This document shows, piece after piece, positions 32,939 to 44,390 of a DNA stretch of 64,000 nt. The stretch comes from Meandrina meandrites (taxonomy: Eukaryota > Cnidaria > Anthozoa > Scleractinia > Meandrinidae). Location: positions 48,980,261 through 49,044,260 of the forward strand of contig OY855904.1 in assembly GCA_963693305.1 (NCBI GenBank). Reading direction: 5' to 3'. How positions within the stretch are numbered: position 1 is the first letter of the stretch; each line of letters opens with the position of its first letter. The translations under genes and the position numbers were made by a program. The notes below the pieces were generated by a model, which made no database searches, was not told where the DNA came from, and saw nothing but the letters and a program-made list of their open reading frames with translations.

Positions 32939-35055
32939 AAGGTCGCGGGTGACACATGGCCATGAATAAATTCATTAGGCAAAATTTTGCTTGTCCTGCA
33001 TATTTTTAAACGCTAATATCTCGGCTGGGTACGATTGAGCTGAAATATTCCAGAGACATAAAAGAATAATGGAAGTTTACAAATGCCGTTTTTGAACGGA
33101 GCTTACGAAAACCGTCATTTGCTTCGAGTTTGTCAACAAAATGGGCCTTGAGAAAAATCTTCCCTCTTAAATTCAACATACACGTGGAATTCATTATTTC
33201 TGAGGGTGATTTGCTTTCAAAGCTGATTTGTACGAAGTGCGAGAGTTTCGTGTCAAAGGTGAGCGACTTCAAATAAAAAGTCAAGTTATGCAAATCAAAC
33301 TGGAACAAAAGTGTTCAGTGAAGCGTTGTGTTCAAGAGCGATCCAAGACGACCGAGCGATCTCACACGGACTCCTCATGACTCCGACGATCGTGACATTT
33401 GTACATTTGACGTTCTGTATTGGATTTCGTCGTCCAACTTATTTCGCTTCTCACTTGTTTATGAAAGGCACTATATGCTGTCAGCTGTATGGATTATTGG
33501 GAGGTGTTTTAAATTCAAAATTGAGTAGAGCCGCGAGACTGCCGCCCAGCAAATGAGATGTCATATAGGTCTGTACGGTTTCCTGTTGATACCTCTGTAT
33601 TAAATTCTATTGCGGTTTGTTTTCGCTCATTCATATTTACAAGATACGTTTAAAGTTCTTACCTCTCAAAATCTTCGTTCTGGAACGGCATGATCGATCT
33701 CAAATTATCCGTAAAGATGTTGATTACTTGCATTTTATATTAAACGCCGTAGCCTGGTGTTAACTACTGCTAAAAGATGTGCTGCTTCTCATAAGGGATG
33801 ACATATTTGTTTTTGCCCATTTCAGAGAAAAGTTATTTGTCGTAAAGGTTATGTTTCTTGCATCATTTGACCAAGAGTTAAGTCTTTTGAACTCGATGTT
33901 TAGGTTTTAACTCCCTCGTCCCTCGTTCGTTTTGTGACATTCCTGCACACTGAATTCAATGTTGATTACATGAAAGTGCACATCTACCACAGGCAAGTTG
34001 TTGACTTTTTTGCGTATTGTCTATGCAACATTATCATTCAACAAATTCGCGCGATACCCATATATGGTCAGTAAAGTCATTCAACAAAGTCATTCAACAA
34101 ATTCGCGCGATACCCAAATATGGTCAGTAAAGTCATTGTTATCCGTCATCCGTACATAACAGATATCCTGCGATATACGTAGCTCGCCAAGATTTGACTG
34201 AAATCTTGCAAAGCGCTGCACAACCACAGTTTTTCTCGCTGCAAAATCAGTTTCGTTGACAATTTGTTGAATAATAAAACAATTATCCTGCTCAATCTTG
34301 CAGAATATCGTCTGATTTTAGCCAACATGGCCTACGGCCTGTATCAGGATCGCCCATTTGCTGTAAGAGCGGATCCAAGACGACCAAGCACAAATTTTCT
34401 CTCGAGACTCCGCCATCTTGCTCTTTGATTATGCGATCTTCGATTTCACTGTAATTTGTTACACCCAGATTTTTCAGGTGTCGTGGAGCACGTGACCAGC
34501 CGTTCCCAGAGTCTTTTCCCGACCGCCCCCCGAATAAGGGAAAAGCCCTGGGAGCGAGGTTGGCAAAAATGCTCCTGATCTACAAAGAGTCCCAACAAAA
34601 AGCCGTGAAAATTAAAAGAAATGCATTCTCAAAGCCTGAAAGAAACACACAACCCCAAACTGCCCGATAGGAATGGTACCAAACTTCAACCCTTCGGCTA
34701 GCGTACCGCGTTATGTAAGCAGCGACAGCAAATATCTTCCAATTGATGCTTTCGTTATTCCCGTCAACCTGTCTGCAAGAAAATGTTTCCGTGCAACCCA
34801 AGCAAGTCACACATCAGAAGAATGATTAGCGCTACTAAAATGCGAAATATTGCAGTGAAATCCGGATTTCTTAAACCTCCTAACAAAATAACTCATATAC
34901 CAAAAGTCTTTCCCTCGGATTTGCTTCTCTCAGTCAAACTCTGACATTTTATTTCCGATTTCTCAAACTACTGATTTCGTGAAGCCTTTCTCCCAAATAT
35001 GAAACACAAATTACCTCCACGGATTTGAAGTCCCCACCCACTCACCCCTCTCACC
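32939..35055. other. Non-coding; small direct repeat and MITE scraps
   Basis: A direct duplication of about 55 bp (TTCAACAAATTCGCGCGATA twice) lies at 34037-34135. GATCCAAGACGACC occurs at 33339 and 34373 within diverged copies of a longer stretch. CCCAGAGTCTTTTCCC near 34505 with its complement near 34543 is a transposon-end-like hairpin. No gene. Confidence 0.5.
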
Positions 35056-35916
35056 TAGCCTGCGAGCAAGCTCACCTTTGGGTCACAAGCGCGCGTGGCG
35101 AAGCTGTGACAGAGAGCGGCGAAGCCTCGTCACGCGAGTGGCGAAGCCACGAGAAAGTGAGCCTGCAACGATCCACCCCGGAAACCACAGGAATACGATT
35201 AGCCAACTAAATTACACTGGAAGTTTGATATTTGACAGCGCGATGACAGCAGCTCGCTGAACTTCTTCTCCATCACTCGCTCGGCAGAGGAAAACACGAT
35301 CTCAAACGCAGATTCCTTAAGCTCGAGAAAGATTATTTCCAGTAAGGACACGTACTTGATTCCTAGTGACCTTGTTTCGGTAATCTGGTCTTCGATGATG
35401 CTGGTAAGTGGGCAAATTACCAGGATGCATTCATGTTGTTTATGTTTCTTGCCATTGCGTACGTTTGAAATATCAAACTTTTGCCGTATGCAGTCAGTAA
35501 AAAGGCGAGTACGTCTCGATTCGACAGTAGATTTTTGACAGCGGTATCCTGCTCCTTCTTCAATTTAAAAATCAACCCCGAAACAGACTCAAACATCGTT
35601 AAAACATCAGAAATAAGCGAGCTTAACTCTCCTGCTGAACCCATGCTCTCGACCTGTTGACATTCTAAAAGCGCGCCGCAAATTACTGACTCCGTGGGGA
35701 TCTTATCAAACACAATGGATTGACAGTTTTCCCACCTTTCGCGCAATTCGACCAATGGTATTTCACGTTGTTCAGGCAACGCGGAAATGAAAACTTCACA
35801 GAGATCGTTGCAGGCTCACTATCTTGGCGCCTCCGCACCAGACTCCTGCCCGCCAGATCGCGTCGCTCGCAGATCACTCGCGCGTGTGACCCAAAGGTGA
35901 GCCTGCTCGCAGGCTA
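35056..35916. mobile_element. DNA transposon with TAGCCTGCGAGCA ends, perfect 8-bp target duplication, RecQ-like cargo
   Basis: Terminal inverted repeats start TAGCCTGCGAGCAAGCTCAC (left) and TAGCCTGCGAGCAGGCTCAC (right, minus strand) and continue with CTTTGGGTCAC and the inner GTGAGCCTGCAACGATC. The 8-bp target duplication CTCTCACC is exact at 35048-35055 and 35917-35924. Length 861 bp. It carries the first part of a helicase gene on the minus strand. An 8-bp duplication fits hAT or P superfamilies, but no transposase is present to decide. Confidence 0.85.
35199..35779 (-). pseudogene. N-terminal part of a RecQ-like SF2 helicase, frameshifted
   Basis: ATG at 35779, only 137 bp from the right end of the element. 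The frame runs to 35417 and includes KKEQDTAVKNLLSNRDVLAF and a degenerate Walker A (LLTAYGKS where RecQ-like proteins usually have PTGFGKS). After a frame change near 35425 the minus strand continues with ILVICPLTSIIEDQI (motif Ia) and IVFSSAERVMEKKFSELL, then stops at 35199-35201. The DEAH motif and everything downstream are missing. Multicopy RecQ-like genes are common in corals. This copy cannot make a working helicase: half the first domain is absent and Walker A has lost a glycine. Confidence 0.65.
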
Positions 35917-36685
35917 CTCTCACCCCGCACGGTGTTCGAAGCGCATTTGGCGACAGCTTGCATGTTTAGGGGTTTTCGGTATTGTTAAAATGTGAGAGTC
36001 TATTCCATTTCCAGCCAGTTTTGAACGAATAATTTCTTTTGACTACAATCCCTTTCTTCCCTCACGTACTCCCGAAATAAAATCCAAAGAATTTTTAAGT
36101 CTTTGAAAAAAAAAACAGAGCTAGAGGTCCTAAATAGGCTATAATAATACACATGCAAAAATTTCAGCAAGCTCACTGGCTGAGAGCACGTCAATTAATC
36201 CCAAACAGTGCAGAAAGTTGAAATTATAAGTTGATTGACAAGAAAGTCGCGAAAGCGCGCCAAAATGGCGGAGGGATTGGGGAGAACAAAACATCAATTA
36301 GTGCAAAGTTAGACCGATTTAACGAAAATTATCAGTGTATAAACCAATGCACTACCAACTGGACGCTTGTGCAGCACAAAAGAAGCTCTACGAAACTACT
36401 GAAAGCTACCAATCGAGGATTTTCTTTCGCGACAGCTCGCAAAGAAGGAAGATTACAAGCCTGAATTGAAGTCGCACATTTCAGCTCATACCCATGTAAC
36501 TGAATGAGGATAAAAGCACCTGATAATGCATGACAAAGAGCTTTAAAATTCCGTAGCAGTATCTGGATTTACAAAGACTGGCAACTCCGTAATGTTTTAA
36601 CAACGATTCGGAAAGGTAAGCGACTGAACACATCTTGTTTGTCATCCACTTGCAGAGAAATTTTTGTATGTGTATTATTAACAAT
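35917..36685. other. Non-coding
   Basis: No gene. A YY1-like AAAATGGCGG lies at 36262-36271. ACAACGATTCGGAAAGGTAA (about 36600) has a diverged counterpart ACAACGATTCGAAATATG near 37557, within a longer weak duplication. Confidence 0.4.
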
Positions 36686-36820
36686 TAATCACATGATTTT
36701 TCTCGTGCCATTTGGGATGAATCAGCACTCGTAAAATTTTTCAAAGACTACAAATTGTTAGCCTTTGAAAAATTTACTCGTGCTGATTTATCCCAAATTG
36801 CACTCGAAATCATGTGATTA
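36686..36820. mobile_element. Fold-back MITE (TAATCACATGAT ends)
   Basis: About 60-bp arms: TAATCACATGATTTTTCTCG...TTTGGGATGAATCAGCACTC on the left, and the complement of TAATCACATGATTTCGAGTG...TTTGGGATAAATCAGCACGA on the right, with a loop of about 12 bases. No coding frame. Confidence 0.8.
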
Positions 36821-37063
36821 CCTACACTAATAAAACTGTTCCCGTAAATACTCGCATATGAATTGCTGACAGCAGAACAGTTTATCTCAAATTGTATTGC
36901 TAGATGAAAATTTAAAATAATTGCATTGATCAGAGTTTCGCGCCAAAAAAAACGCGGCTGCACCAGTGTCACAACTCTTTTCCTGTCTGCTTCATCAGGC
37001 TGCTGACTCACATTCTAGATTTTGTTACAGTTTTGATTAAGAGCATAAATGCGTGCATGGAGA

Positions 37064-37215
37064 AGGCGACATGGCCTAGTGATTAGGGTGCTGGCCGACT
37101 TGTAATCCGGAGGTCCCGCGTTCAAATCCTCCTCCACGCTTTGTAAGTAACGAACTAGATCAGCCTCCTGCCAGTTGGGATTTTTAACAAGTTTCTGTTC
37201 TATTTGCAATATTCG
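37064..37215 (+). mobile_element. tRNA-derived SINE
   Basis: The head has an A box (TGGCCTAGTGATTAGG, 37072-37087) and a B box (GTTCAAATCC, 37120-37129) at tRNA spacing, with TGT where the anticodon would be. The T stem does not pair (CCGCG against CCTCC) and the acceptor ends do not match, so it is not a functional tRNA. A tail GCCTCCTGCCAGTTGGGATT...ACAAGTTTCTG follows, of a kind seen after tRNA heads in cnidarian SINEs, from memory. Pol III internal promoter boxes give the likely transcription strand. Confidence 0.6.
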
Positions 37216-37240
37216 CTTTATAAAAGACGTTCCAACCAGA

Positions 37241-38685
37241 TTATTTTAAAACCGCGATTCTAGCTTTTACTCCGTTTTAAATGTTTTGTTGCGGGCGATC
37301 TGAGAGACCAAGTCAAGTACTTATTGGACGAGATTGACCAAATTAAAATATTGCAACATTATAATTTGATGTATGTTTCTGTTCTTTTTCATTGACCGAA
37401 GGTTCACCACGTGATCTACCAACAACTTTCAACAAATACTGGTATGCTCATGCGCATTAGCGTCTGACAGTGATTTTGCTGCAAATAATGTTTTGCACAT
37501 GAGTGGTAATTTCTACTTCTGAAAGAAATGGCAATTCGTTTTCCAAAGTTTTTGGACAACGATTCGAAATATGAAAAAAAGCTCAGTGATCGAATGATAA
37601 AACAATTATTGAACTCGGTTTTACAAAGCATCGTGATTTGACAGTGTCTCGCAGATCAATAATTGATCTACGCTCCACTTTTTACTCAACTTTGTCCAAC
37701 AATTGTTAATAGTTAGTGACGAGCAACAGCGAACGCTCTCTATCGACTGATAGCTTATTAAGCCCTGTGACAACTATCAAAGTCGCTAAAAACGGACAGC
37801 TAGCAATCTAATTGCTTTACATAAAAATCAAATATAGAATATCGATAGAACTGATTCATTGGCGGTTTTGCTAAATACGTATCAGCCACAATACACAAAC
37901 TCCCTACGCGCGCTCTCAGGGCCTTCTCCAATCGATAGTAACAGCCTGTGTAGCCAATCAGATTCCGCCACTACTGTGGTAAAATTTTCACCCCTTGCAA
38001 TTTTAGGCGTTTCCAAGAGTATTTAAAGAAAGATTCAGGATGCCGTTTTCCGTTTTCAAATATCTATTTTAGTTTCGGATATATTTAAGCTTAAAAATCG
38101 TAAAATATGCAAATTAGGGGACTGATCTACTCAACCCAATTTTTACGACTGTTTTTGCTTATGCAAAACGGGAGCTTCGGAATGAGTGGGGAGTTGAAGC
38201 CATCCTTCCTTCATTCCTTCAGTCGATCAGATGTAAACAAAAGGCCGTTGACAGATGGTTGGCAGACCTACAGGTAACGTCACGCTACTCTCAGTTTGAC
38301 GTTGCGGTTTATTAAGACCGATGACAGACCATTTTACCTTAGGCGCTGATGGTTTTGTTTTGATGGCTATGTGATGATAATTTGAAAATCGATTATGAAC
38401 ATATTCTATTTTTATTTTACCTTAAATCAGGTGTATGTTGTTTCTGCCCTATAGAAAAATCAACAGAATTGTCTTAAGTTTGCATGTGACGGTCAAAGCG
38501 AAATTGAAAGCGAAGTTTGTGTAATCGCTAGCTGACAGAAGATTATCAGTGTCACGCCACAAAGGTCAACGCAGCCGATTTCAAAATAAACATTCCGGAA
38601 ATTGAACGTCAATCGTACACGCTGTACAGGGGAAAGAGTCTACACACGCTAGCACGAAAACACGCAAACATGAATTTGTCTGCTT
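37241..38685. other. Non-coding
   Basis: No gene or clear element could be supported. Confidence 0.4.
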
Positions 38686-38695
38686 GGAGCTTGCT

Positions 38696-39139
38696 CCCGG
38701 GGGGGGGGGGGGGGGGGGGGGGGTACTCCCATAAATTTCGGATAGGGGTGTGCCGCGAAGGTTCTTAAACCCTGACCCTATTTAAGGATAAAGGAAACGA
38801 AAATTGATACCCTTTTTAAGGCTCAAACCCGAAAAATGACACCCTATTCAAGGAGAGGAGAAGCGATGGGTGAAGATCCAAATAACGGCTAACCGCACAC
38901 GGCAAAACACAAATCTTTACAAAATCGCTTTGCTACTAGTTGAACGGATAGTTTGGCATTTATTTTAGCTGATAGAATTTAGGTACCCTATCTAAGGATA
39001 ACACCGGGAACACAATGCCAAAAGGAGCAAAAATGATACCCTATTTAAGGACCGAGAACCTCAAAAACCATACCTTATCCCGTGGCACATACCTATATAG
39101 CCCATATATGGGAGTACCCCCCCCCCCCCCCCCCCCCCC
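38696..39139. mobile_element. MITE bounded by long G and C runs, 10-bp target duplication
   Basis: GGAGCTTGCT occurs at 38686-38695 and 39140-39149. Between them: a 25-G run then TACTCCCATA at the left; TATGGGAGTA then a 23-C run at the right. Inside are several copies of ATACCCTATTTAAGGA and near variants. Length about 444 bp, no coding frame. A 9-10-bp duplication would fit a Mutator-type element, but this is only a guess. Confidence 0.75.
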
Positions 39140-39727
39140 GGAGCTTGCTTCTTTTACTCCTAATGCAAATCAAAATGAAAAACAACGTAAATCTGTATAG
39201 ATCTTTACAAGTGATGCACGTTCGACTTCGAAGATTTAATTCGTCACTTGTTAAGTAAAAGCGACAAGAAGGAACAATTACATCGTGTGCTTCACAGCAA
39301 CAACCTAAATCAACGCATTTCAAACACCTTTTATCGGCCCTCGGAGTTAAGAAGTACCCTTCCTGAGTTTTATAACCCACAACAGATAAATGTTCATCGC
39401 ATGCAAACAAAATCGTCAGCACAGGTCGCAGCGGAGAACACTCGAGTTCCAACGACAAGATAAAATCTGGAGCGAGATTTATTCCTAGCAGAAGACTACC
39501 TATCCCAAAAGCCAGAGGACCCTACCGCAAGTAAAGAAGGAACAACAAAACTCACAGTATAAGCAACCAAAATAGCGGTCGCAGAAGACAGGCAAAGTCA
39601 TATTTTAAAAGTATATTAAAATAAAAGACGATGCGCGGATCGTTAAAAGTGATCATATGTTTTCAAACACGAATAGAAAATACATAGAAGAAAACAACTT
39701 GCTAGACTGGTCGGTATTTAGGTAAAG

Positions 39728-42715
39728 TCATTCTCAGAAAAATCAAGGAGCATTTTTTAGCAAAAGTTGGTTACAGGAGTTTTCTGAAGTAATTTGATGT
39801 GCTGAAAACGAAAATGCTTGTTACCAACGTTCATTTTGTTATCTTTAAACTGAAAATGCCGTCACAAAAATGACATCGAAATTACGTCACTCCAATGACG
39901 CGGAAAAGGACGAAATACGTTTCTCTCATCTGGATCTTGTAATGTCAATTCACTCACAATTTGTTTCTGTCTGCGTAAATTGAGAAAATAAGCATGTTGT
40001 CTCATGAAGCAACAGCTCCAAACAGTACTCGTAAAACACGCAGTAATGTAGAACAAGTCAACTGGAACAATTGCATCTTTGCTCAAAACGAAACCCCCAA
40101 AGAACGATTGTCATCTTTTATGACATTTAAAACAAGCGAGCAAATTTTTGAAGCTTCACAGTTCTAATACAAAGTTTGAGTTCGTTTGGTTGGTGTGTGT
40201 GACTTAATTGCTGCGGAAACAAAATGCCATTTGCCATGTCTCAGTACACTGAACTGAGCAGATGTTCAGGAAAACTAAGGCGAAACGTGAAACGAAGGAG
40301 AGTGATCTAGCGATATGGTTTGGTTGTGTGAAGGGTTGGAATATGCTGCTGACAACGGTTATGACATCAAATTAAACGAGGCATCGGATAGATATGTGGC
40401 ACTGGCAGAGAAAGCAGAAATTAAAATTCCCAGATCTTTCATTAGCCGCAGATCAACATTTAAATGCAAGCTGCTGCTCAGTCTTGGAAATGTGATGGAT
40501 TGTATTCAGTGTTTTGAGGGACGTCCACCAGAACGTCTGAGCTTGCTTATCCATACGGAATACATCAGTATTGCTGTATCCAAACTGGCTAATGAGAGTG
40601 CTGACACCGATGACTTTCTTACAATGCCAACATACGAGCAACACAAGGATATTTTTTCTTTCTCAGGTTCATGTTGCATTGAAGCTACGCGGGTGCTCGG
40701 TCTCAAAGGTCTAAGCGTCAGTGAGCAAGATGCCATTGACAGTTTATGCATGTTTTTACGGCTCTTGTTTGGAGGTAAAAAACTTCTACATGGAGAAACC
40801 GGTTAAGGAACAAGAAGCTGTGGCTAAGTGCAAGAAATTATCTATGGGGTTAGTGGTGGAAAGAAATAGGCACCTAAGCACGTTGGACTTGGTAGCACGC
40901 TTCATCAAGACACAAGGTCAAAAGATCTTGTCAAGCTTTTCAGTAAACCTGGCCATACTTTGAACTATGATCAAATTTTGCAAGTAGACACAAGCTTGGC
41001 GAAGAGCGTTTTAAAGACTCTTGATTCTGATACTGAGAGTGTTATGCCAGCAAATGTGGTGCGTGAAAAATTTATCCACTTCTCTGCTGATGATACTGCC
41101 ATTCTAGATGAAACGGTGGATTGCAAGACACTTTTCATGCAACTCAAATTGCAGCATGGCAAAGGAGAGTAGAAAGTAATGTAATTCTTGAAAATTTGAA
41201 GCTATCAACTTAGCACAGTCTTAGTGTTCCATAGTCAATGGGTAGGATCCAGTAGAGGCCAAACGAAGTTCTCCTTTTTTTCAAGGGCAGTTGAAAAAGA
41301 ATGCTTTGACTGCTAAGATGACAATGATTCTGTCCGTACTGCTCAAGCAAATCATTTGGCATTCAACATGTTACGACATCATCCAGAAATAAGTGGGTGG
41401 ACAGAAATAAGTCACTCACTGTCTCAGAATGAACAAGAAGAACAATAGGATACATGCCAATTATTCCGGCTCCACCACATGAATGTGACACCCTCGATAC
41501 CGTTGTTAAAAAGATGCATGCACTTATCAGCCACACTATGACAACAGCATACAGTTATAACAGTAAACCAGGCTCTGTTTTGTAAGCTTGCTGAGGTGAA
41601 TTAAAAGGGAAATGCCTGAGTACCAGAAGAAGCCTGTTATACAGTTTGGGGGTCTTCATATATCAATGTGCTTCCTCAATGGCGATTGGAACCATATGAA
41701 TGGATCAGGCGTGGTGGAAACATGGGTCGAGAGTGGACTTCTTGGTCAAACTGCAACCGAGTATGTCGTGAATGGGAACGCCTACAAAAGAGCAATGCGT
41801 GCTCACAGATTACTCTGTAGTCATTGTGGTCGCTGACTATGCCTTCCCTGTAAGAGTCCTGCAAGAAATATCTGTCTTTGCTTGCTCTCCAAGATATGAT
41901 CAATTCAATTATGCAAGTTGGGGTCAGTATACATCGCAGAGATGGAGCAGTTGCCACAGAAAGTCTAAGAAGATTTTAAGAAGGGCAACTTCGTTGTCAA
42001 ATGGAATGCAAGCAATTGCAAGTTCAGCCAGGTCAGTCCTGGTCACAGTCTTGAACAGCTAAATGGGATAGGAAAAAGGGGAGGAGAGATCCTGGGCATA
42101 ACCAAGATGCCATCAGCATTGAGTAGATGTACTCTATTCTATAACTATCAGTCACAAATTGCTGATACTACACACAAGATGTTCGGATTGTACCAAGAAG
42201 TCAAGTTTTCCCACAACGTGTCTTCTATATGACAAGAATTCCATAACGGTTACGGAACAGATTTTAACTTTTACCCACTGTTGAACAACATTTTAAGCCA
42301 ACATGACGTAAGATCTGTTTCATTCAGCATTTCAAATTTTGTGGCTATGTACGCCACAGTTAAATAGCAATCAAACAAATATACACCTATCTGTGATGTC
42401 ATGTAATGATGTCACAGGTTGCCTCGAATGCTTTCTGCAGCCTAAACTAAATAAATTAGCAGGAACTAGGCAGGAGGCAATTTATTTGGTATTTCAAGCT
42501 GCAAATAAAGTGCATACGGCTAAAAATCCATCTTCTTCTACAAATTAAACATTGCGATGACGTCATTTAAGATGTCATTTTTGTGACGTCATTTTGAGAC
42601 TGAAAATCGCGAAAACAACTTTGGTAACAAGCATTTTCGTTTTCAGCAGGTCAAATTACCTTAGAAAATTCCTGTTACCAACTTTTACTAAGAAATGCCT
42701 CATAACTTTCAAATT
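39728..42715. mobile_element. DNA transposon with about 160-bp inverted repeats and an unrecognised gene
   Basis: The left repeat (about 39728-39900) and right repeat (about 42550-42715, inverted) share AAAAGTTGGTTACAGGAGTT, TGCTGAAAACGAAAATGCTT, GTTACCAA and CGTCACAAAAATGACATC. The enclosed 2.6 kb holds a decayed gene on the plus strand. The exact ends and target duplication could not be fixed. Confidence 0.65.
40315..42232 (+). pseudogene. Decayed gene of unknown function carried by the element
   Basis: Begins ATG at 40315 with VWLCEGLEYAADNGYDIKLN (163-codon frame). After breaks it continues in other frames: APKHVGLGSTLHQDTRSKDL and DQILQVDTSLAKSVLKTLDS (about 40870-41170), PPHECDTLDTVVKKMHALIS (about 41457), QFGGLHISMCFLNGDWNHMN (41640), DRFNYA-like DQFNYASWG (about 41900) and KKGNFVVKWNASNCKFSQVS...LNGIGKRGGEILGITK (about 41985-42110), ending 42232. 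At least four frameshifts or stops. I recall this as a multicopy coral protein of roughly a thousand residues without a named domain. Its position between inverted repeats says it is transposon cargo or transposase. No known catalytic motif is evident to me. Confidence 0.55.
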
Positions 42716-43249
42716 TCATGAAAGTCGTCTAGTCTATGCCTCCAAAGTTTTCCAGATATACACGCAATCGAATTCCACCAAAAAGTCGTTCCACGTGCCA
42801 TCGAGTTCACCACAAAATCAGACTTCATGGTTCAAAATTGCAATCATCGGCGATACAAACATCACAACAACATCAATATACTTAGCCGTACAAACGTTAT
42901 ACAATTCAGCAAAGCCATTGGGAGCTGCGCTCAAAAAGCCAAGACTCTTGTTATGACTGTAGAGTTTAGGACGAACAATCTTCCTCTTATCATGATATCA
43001 GAACTAGGCCAACTGTACTGACTTTAGTATACGCTTGTGCTGGCGCAGCTGGCGTCCCGCAGGTTTGTGGTTGCGAAAGATCTAATTTAAGTGCTAGTCG
43101 CCTGCAGGAGAATCGGCAAATCAAACATGACAACATCGGTTGTTTGATATTTAACACAACTGTGAAAATCAAAGATCTCTTCGAGATTCGACTATTTTGC
43201 ATGGAGTATGCGTTGGGGAAATGTTAGTATTGAAAGCGATTTGCGCTGC
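42716..43249. other. Non-coding
   Basis: No gene could be supported; short frames lack motifs. Confidence 0.4.
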
Positions 43250-43254
43250 ATTAA

Positions 43255-44116
43255 CCCTGGCGTATCTAATCGAACCCAATCGAACACCAATCGTTCAATT
43301 GCCGAACTCAATCGAACACAATCGAACTCACAATAAAATTTTGCCAATCGAACACAATCGAACATTTGATTACCGAACGATCAGTAATCGAACTCAATCC
43401 AATCGAACGTTCGATTACCGTACCCTTGTTCGATAGGACAATATTCACATCGCATGATAGGCACGTGGTCTGTAGAAATTCAGTCTTAAGGTCAAATCAC
43501 TGCTAGCTTTCCCCTTCCCTTTTCACCCGGCTTTCAGTAAAAATGTCGAAAACGTCAGGAAGCTACATCCAAGGAGACCCGGGAGGACACTGCACGTATC
43601 AAGATTTCGTGTAGTGTAAAAGGCTACCAAGAATGTTGGTTCAGTGAAGATGTGGGAGAAGAGTTTCTCATCTATAAGAAGATTGGCTCCAATCTTTCTG
43701 TCTGTCTTTCTGTCTGTTTACAATCACATCGAATATAATCATATAAGCCATTTCCTATCAACACTCACAGTACATCCGGGAGTACATGAGTATCAGTCGT
43801 TGACACTGACTTTGTTCTGTTCTGTTTCAACAATTATATTCAGTATGAAGTTATTTTTCTTTATTCCCATTAAATAAAGGCTGATAGTGACGATACCCTA
43901 CGCGTTTTACTAGTTTCCGGTGTCAAGAGATACCGTCCGAACAAAATTGCATCGGATTAGTTTGATTTTGTTCGATTGGTTCAATTGGTTCGAAAATCGA
44001 ACTCACAGCAAAATACATGTTCGATTTTGTTCGATTGCCGAACCCAATCAGACACCAATCGTTCGATTGAGTTCGATTGGATTTTTGTTCGATCTTGTTC
44101 GATTAGATACGCCAGG
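43255..44116. mobile_element. MITE with AATCGAACACA subterminal repeats, ATTAA target duplication
   Basis: ATTAA at 43250-43254 and 44117-44121. Ends CCCTGGCGTATCTAATCGAA (left) and complement CCTGGCGTATCTAATCGAAC (right). Both sides are packed with the undecamer-like repeat AATCGAACACA and its variants, inverted on the right. The middle (about 43601-43690) reads VKGYQECWFSEDVGEEFLIY in one frame, a scrap of a transposon protein. TTAA-type target. Confidence 0.8.
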
Positions 44117-44390
44117 ATTAACCCATTGACTCACAGTCCAGAAGGCTTTTATTAGCGCGCACCCACCCCCCAAAAAATTCCTGGCTCCTTTACGGCATTT
44201 AACACAAACGTGCGAGTGGGAAAAATATACCATATGCGTACTAAATTCAGACAAATAATTCCTTTCTGAAATAAACTTTTATTACAACTAGACACGCTGA
44301 AAGACCAATTCATGATTTGAAATGTTAATTATCAAACCAAACTTGAAGACGGTGAAAAAAATTTCTTCACCTCCGCGCGTCATTTTAAAT

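Noticed and set aside
34146..34328. 60-codon minus-strand frame
   Set aside because: No domain, no start context, and next to a simple direct duplication.
37064..37143. Possible tRNA-Thr(TGT)
   Set aside because: A and B boxes are present, but the T stem and acceptor stem do not pair and a SINE-type tail follows. Annotated as a tRNA-derived SINE.
39093..39458. 121-codon minus-strand frame with a Gly run
   Set aside because: The Gly run is the C/G homopolymer at the MITE end; the rest has no recognisable domain.
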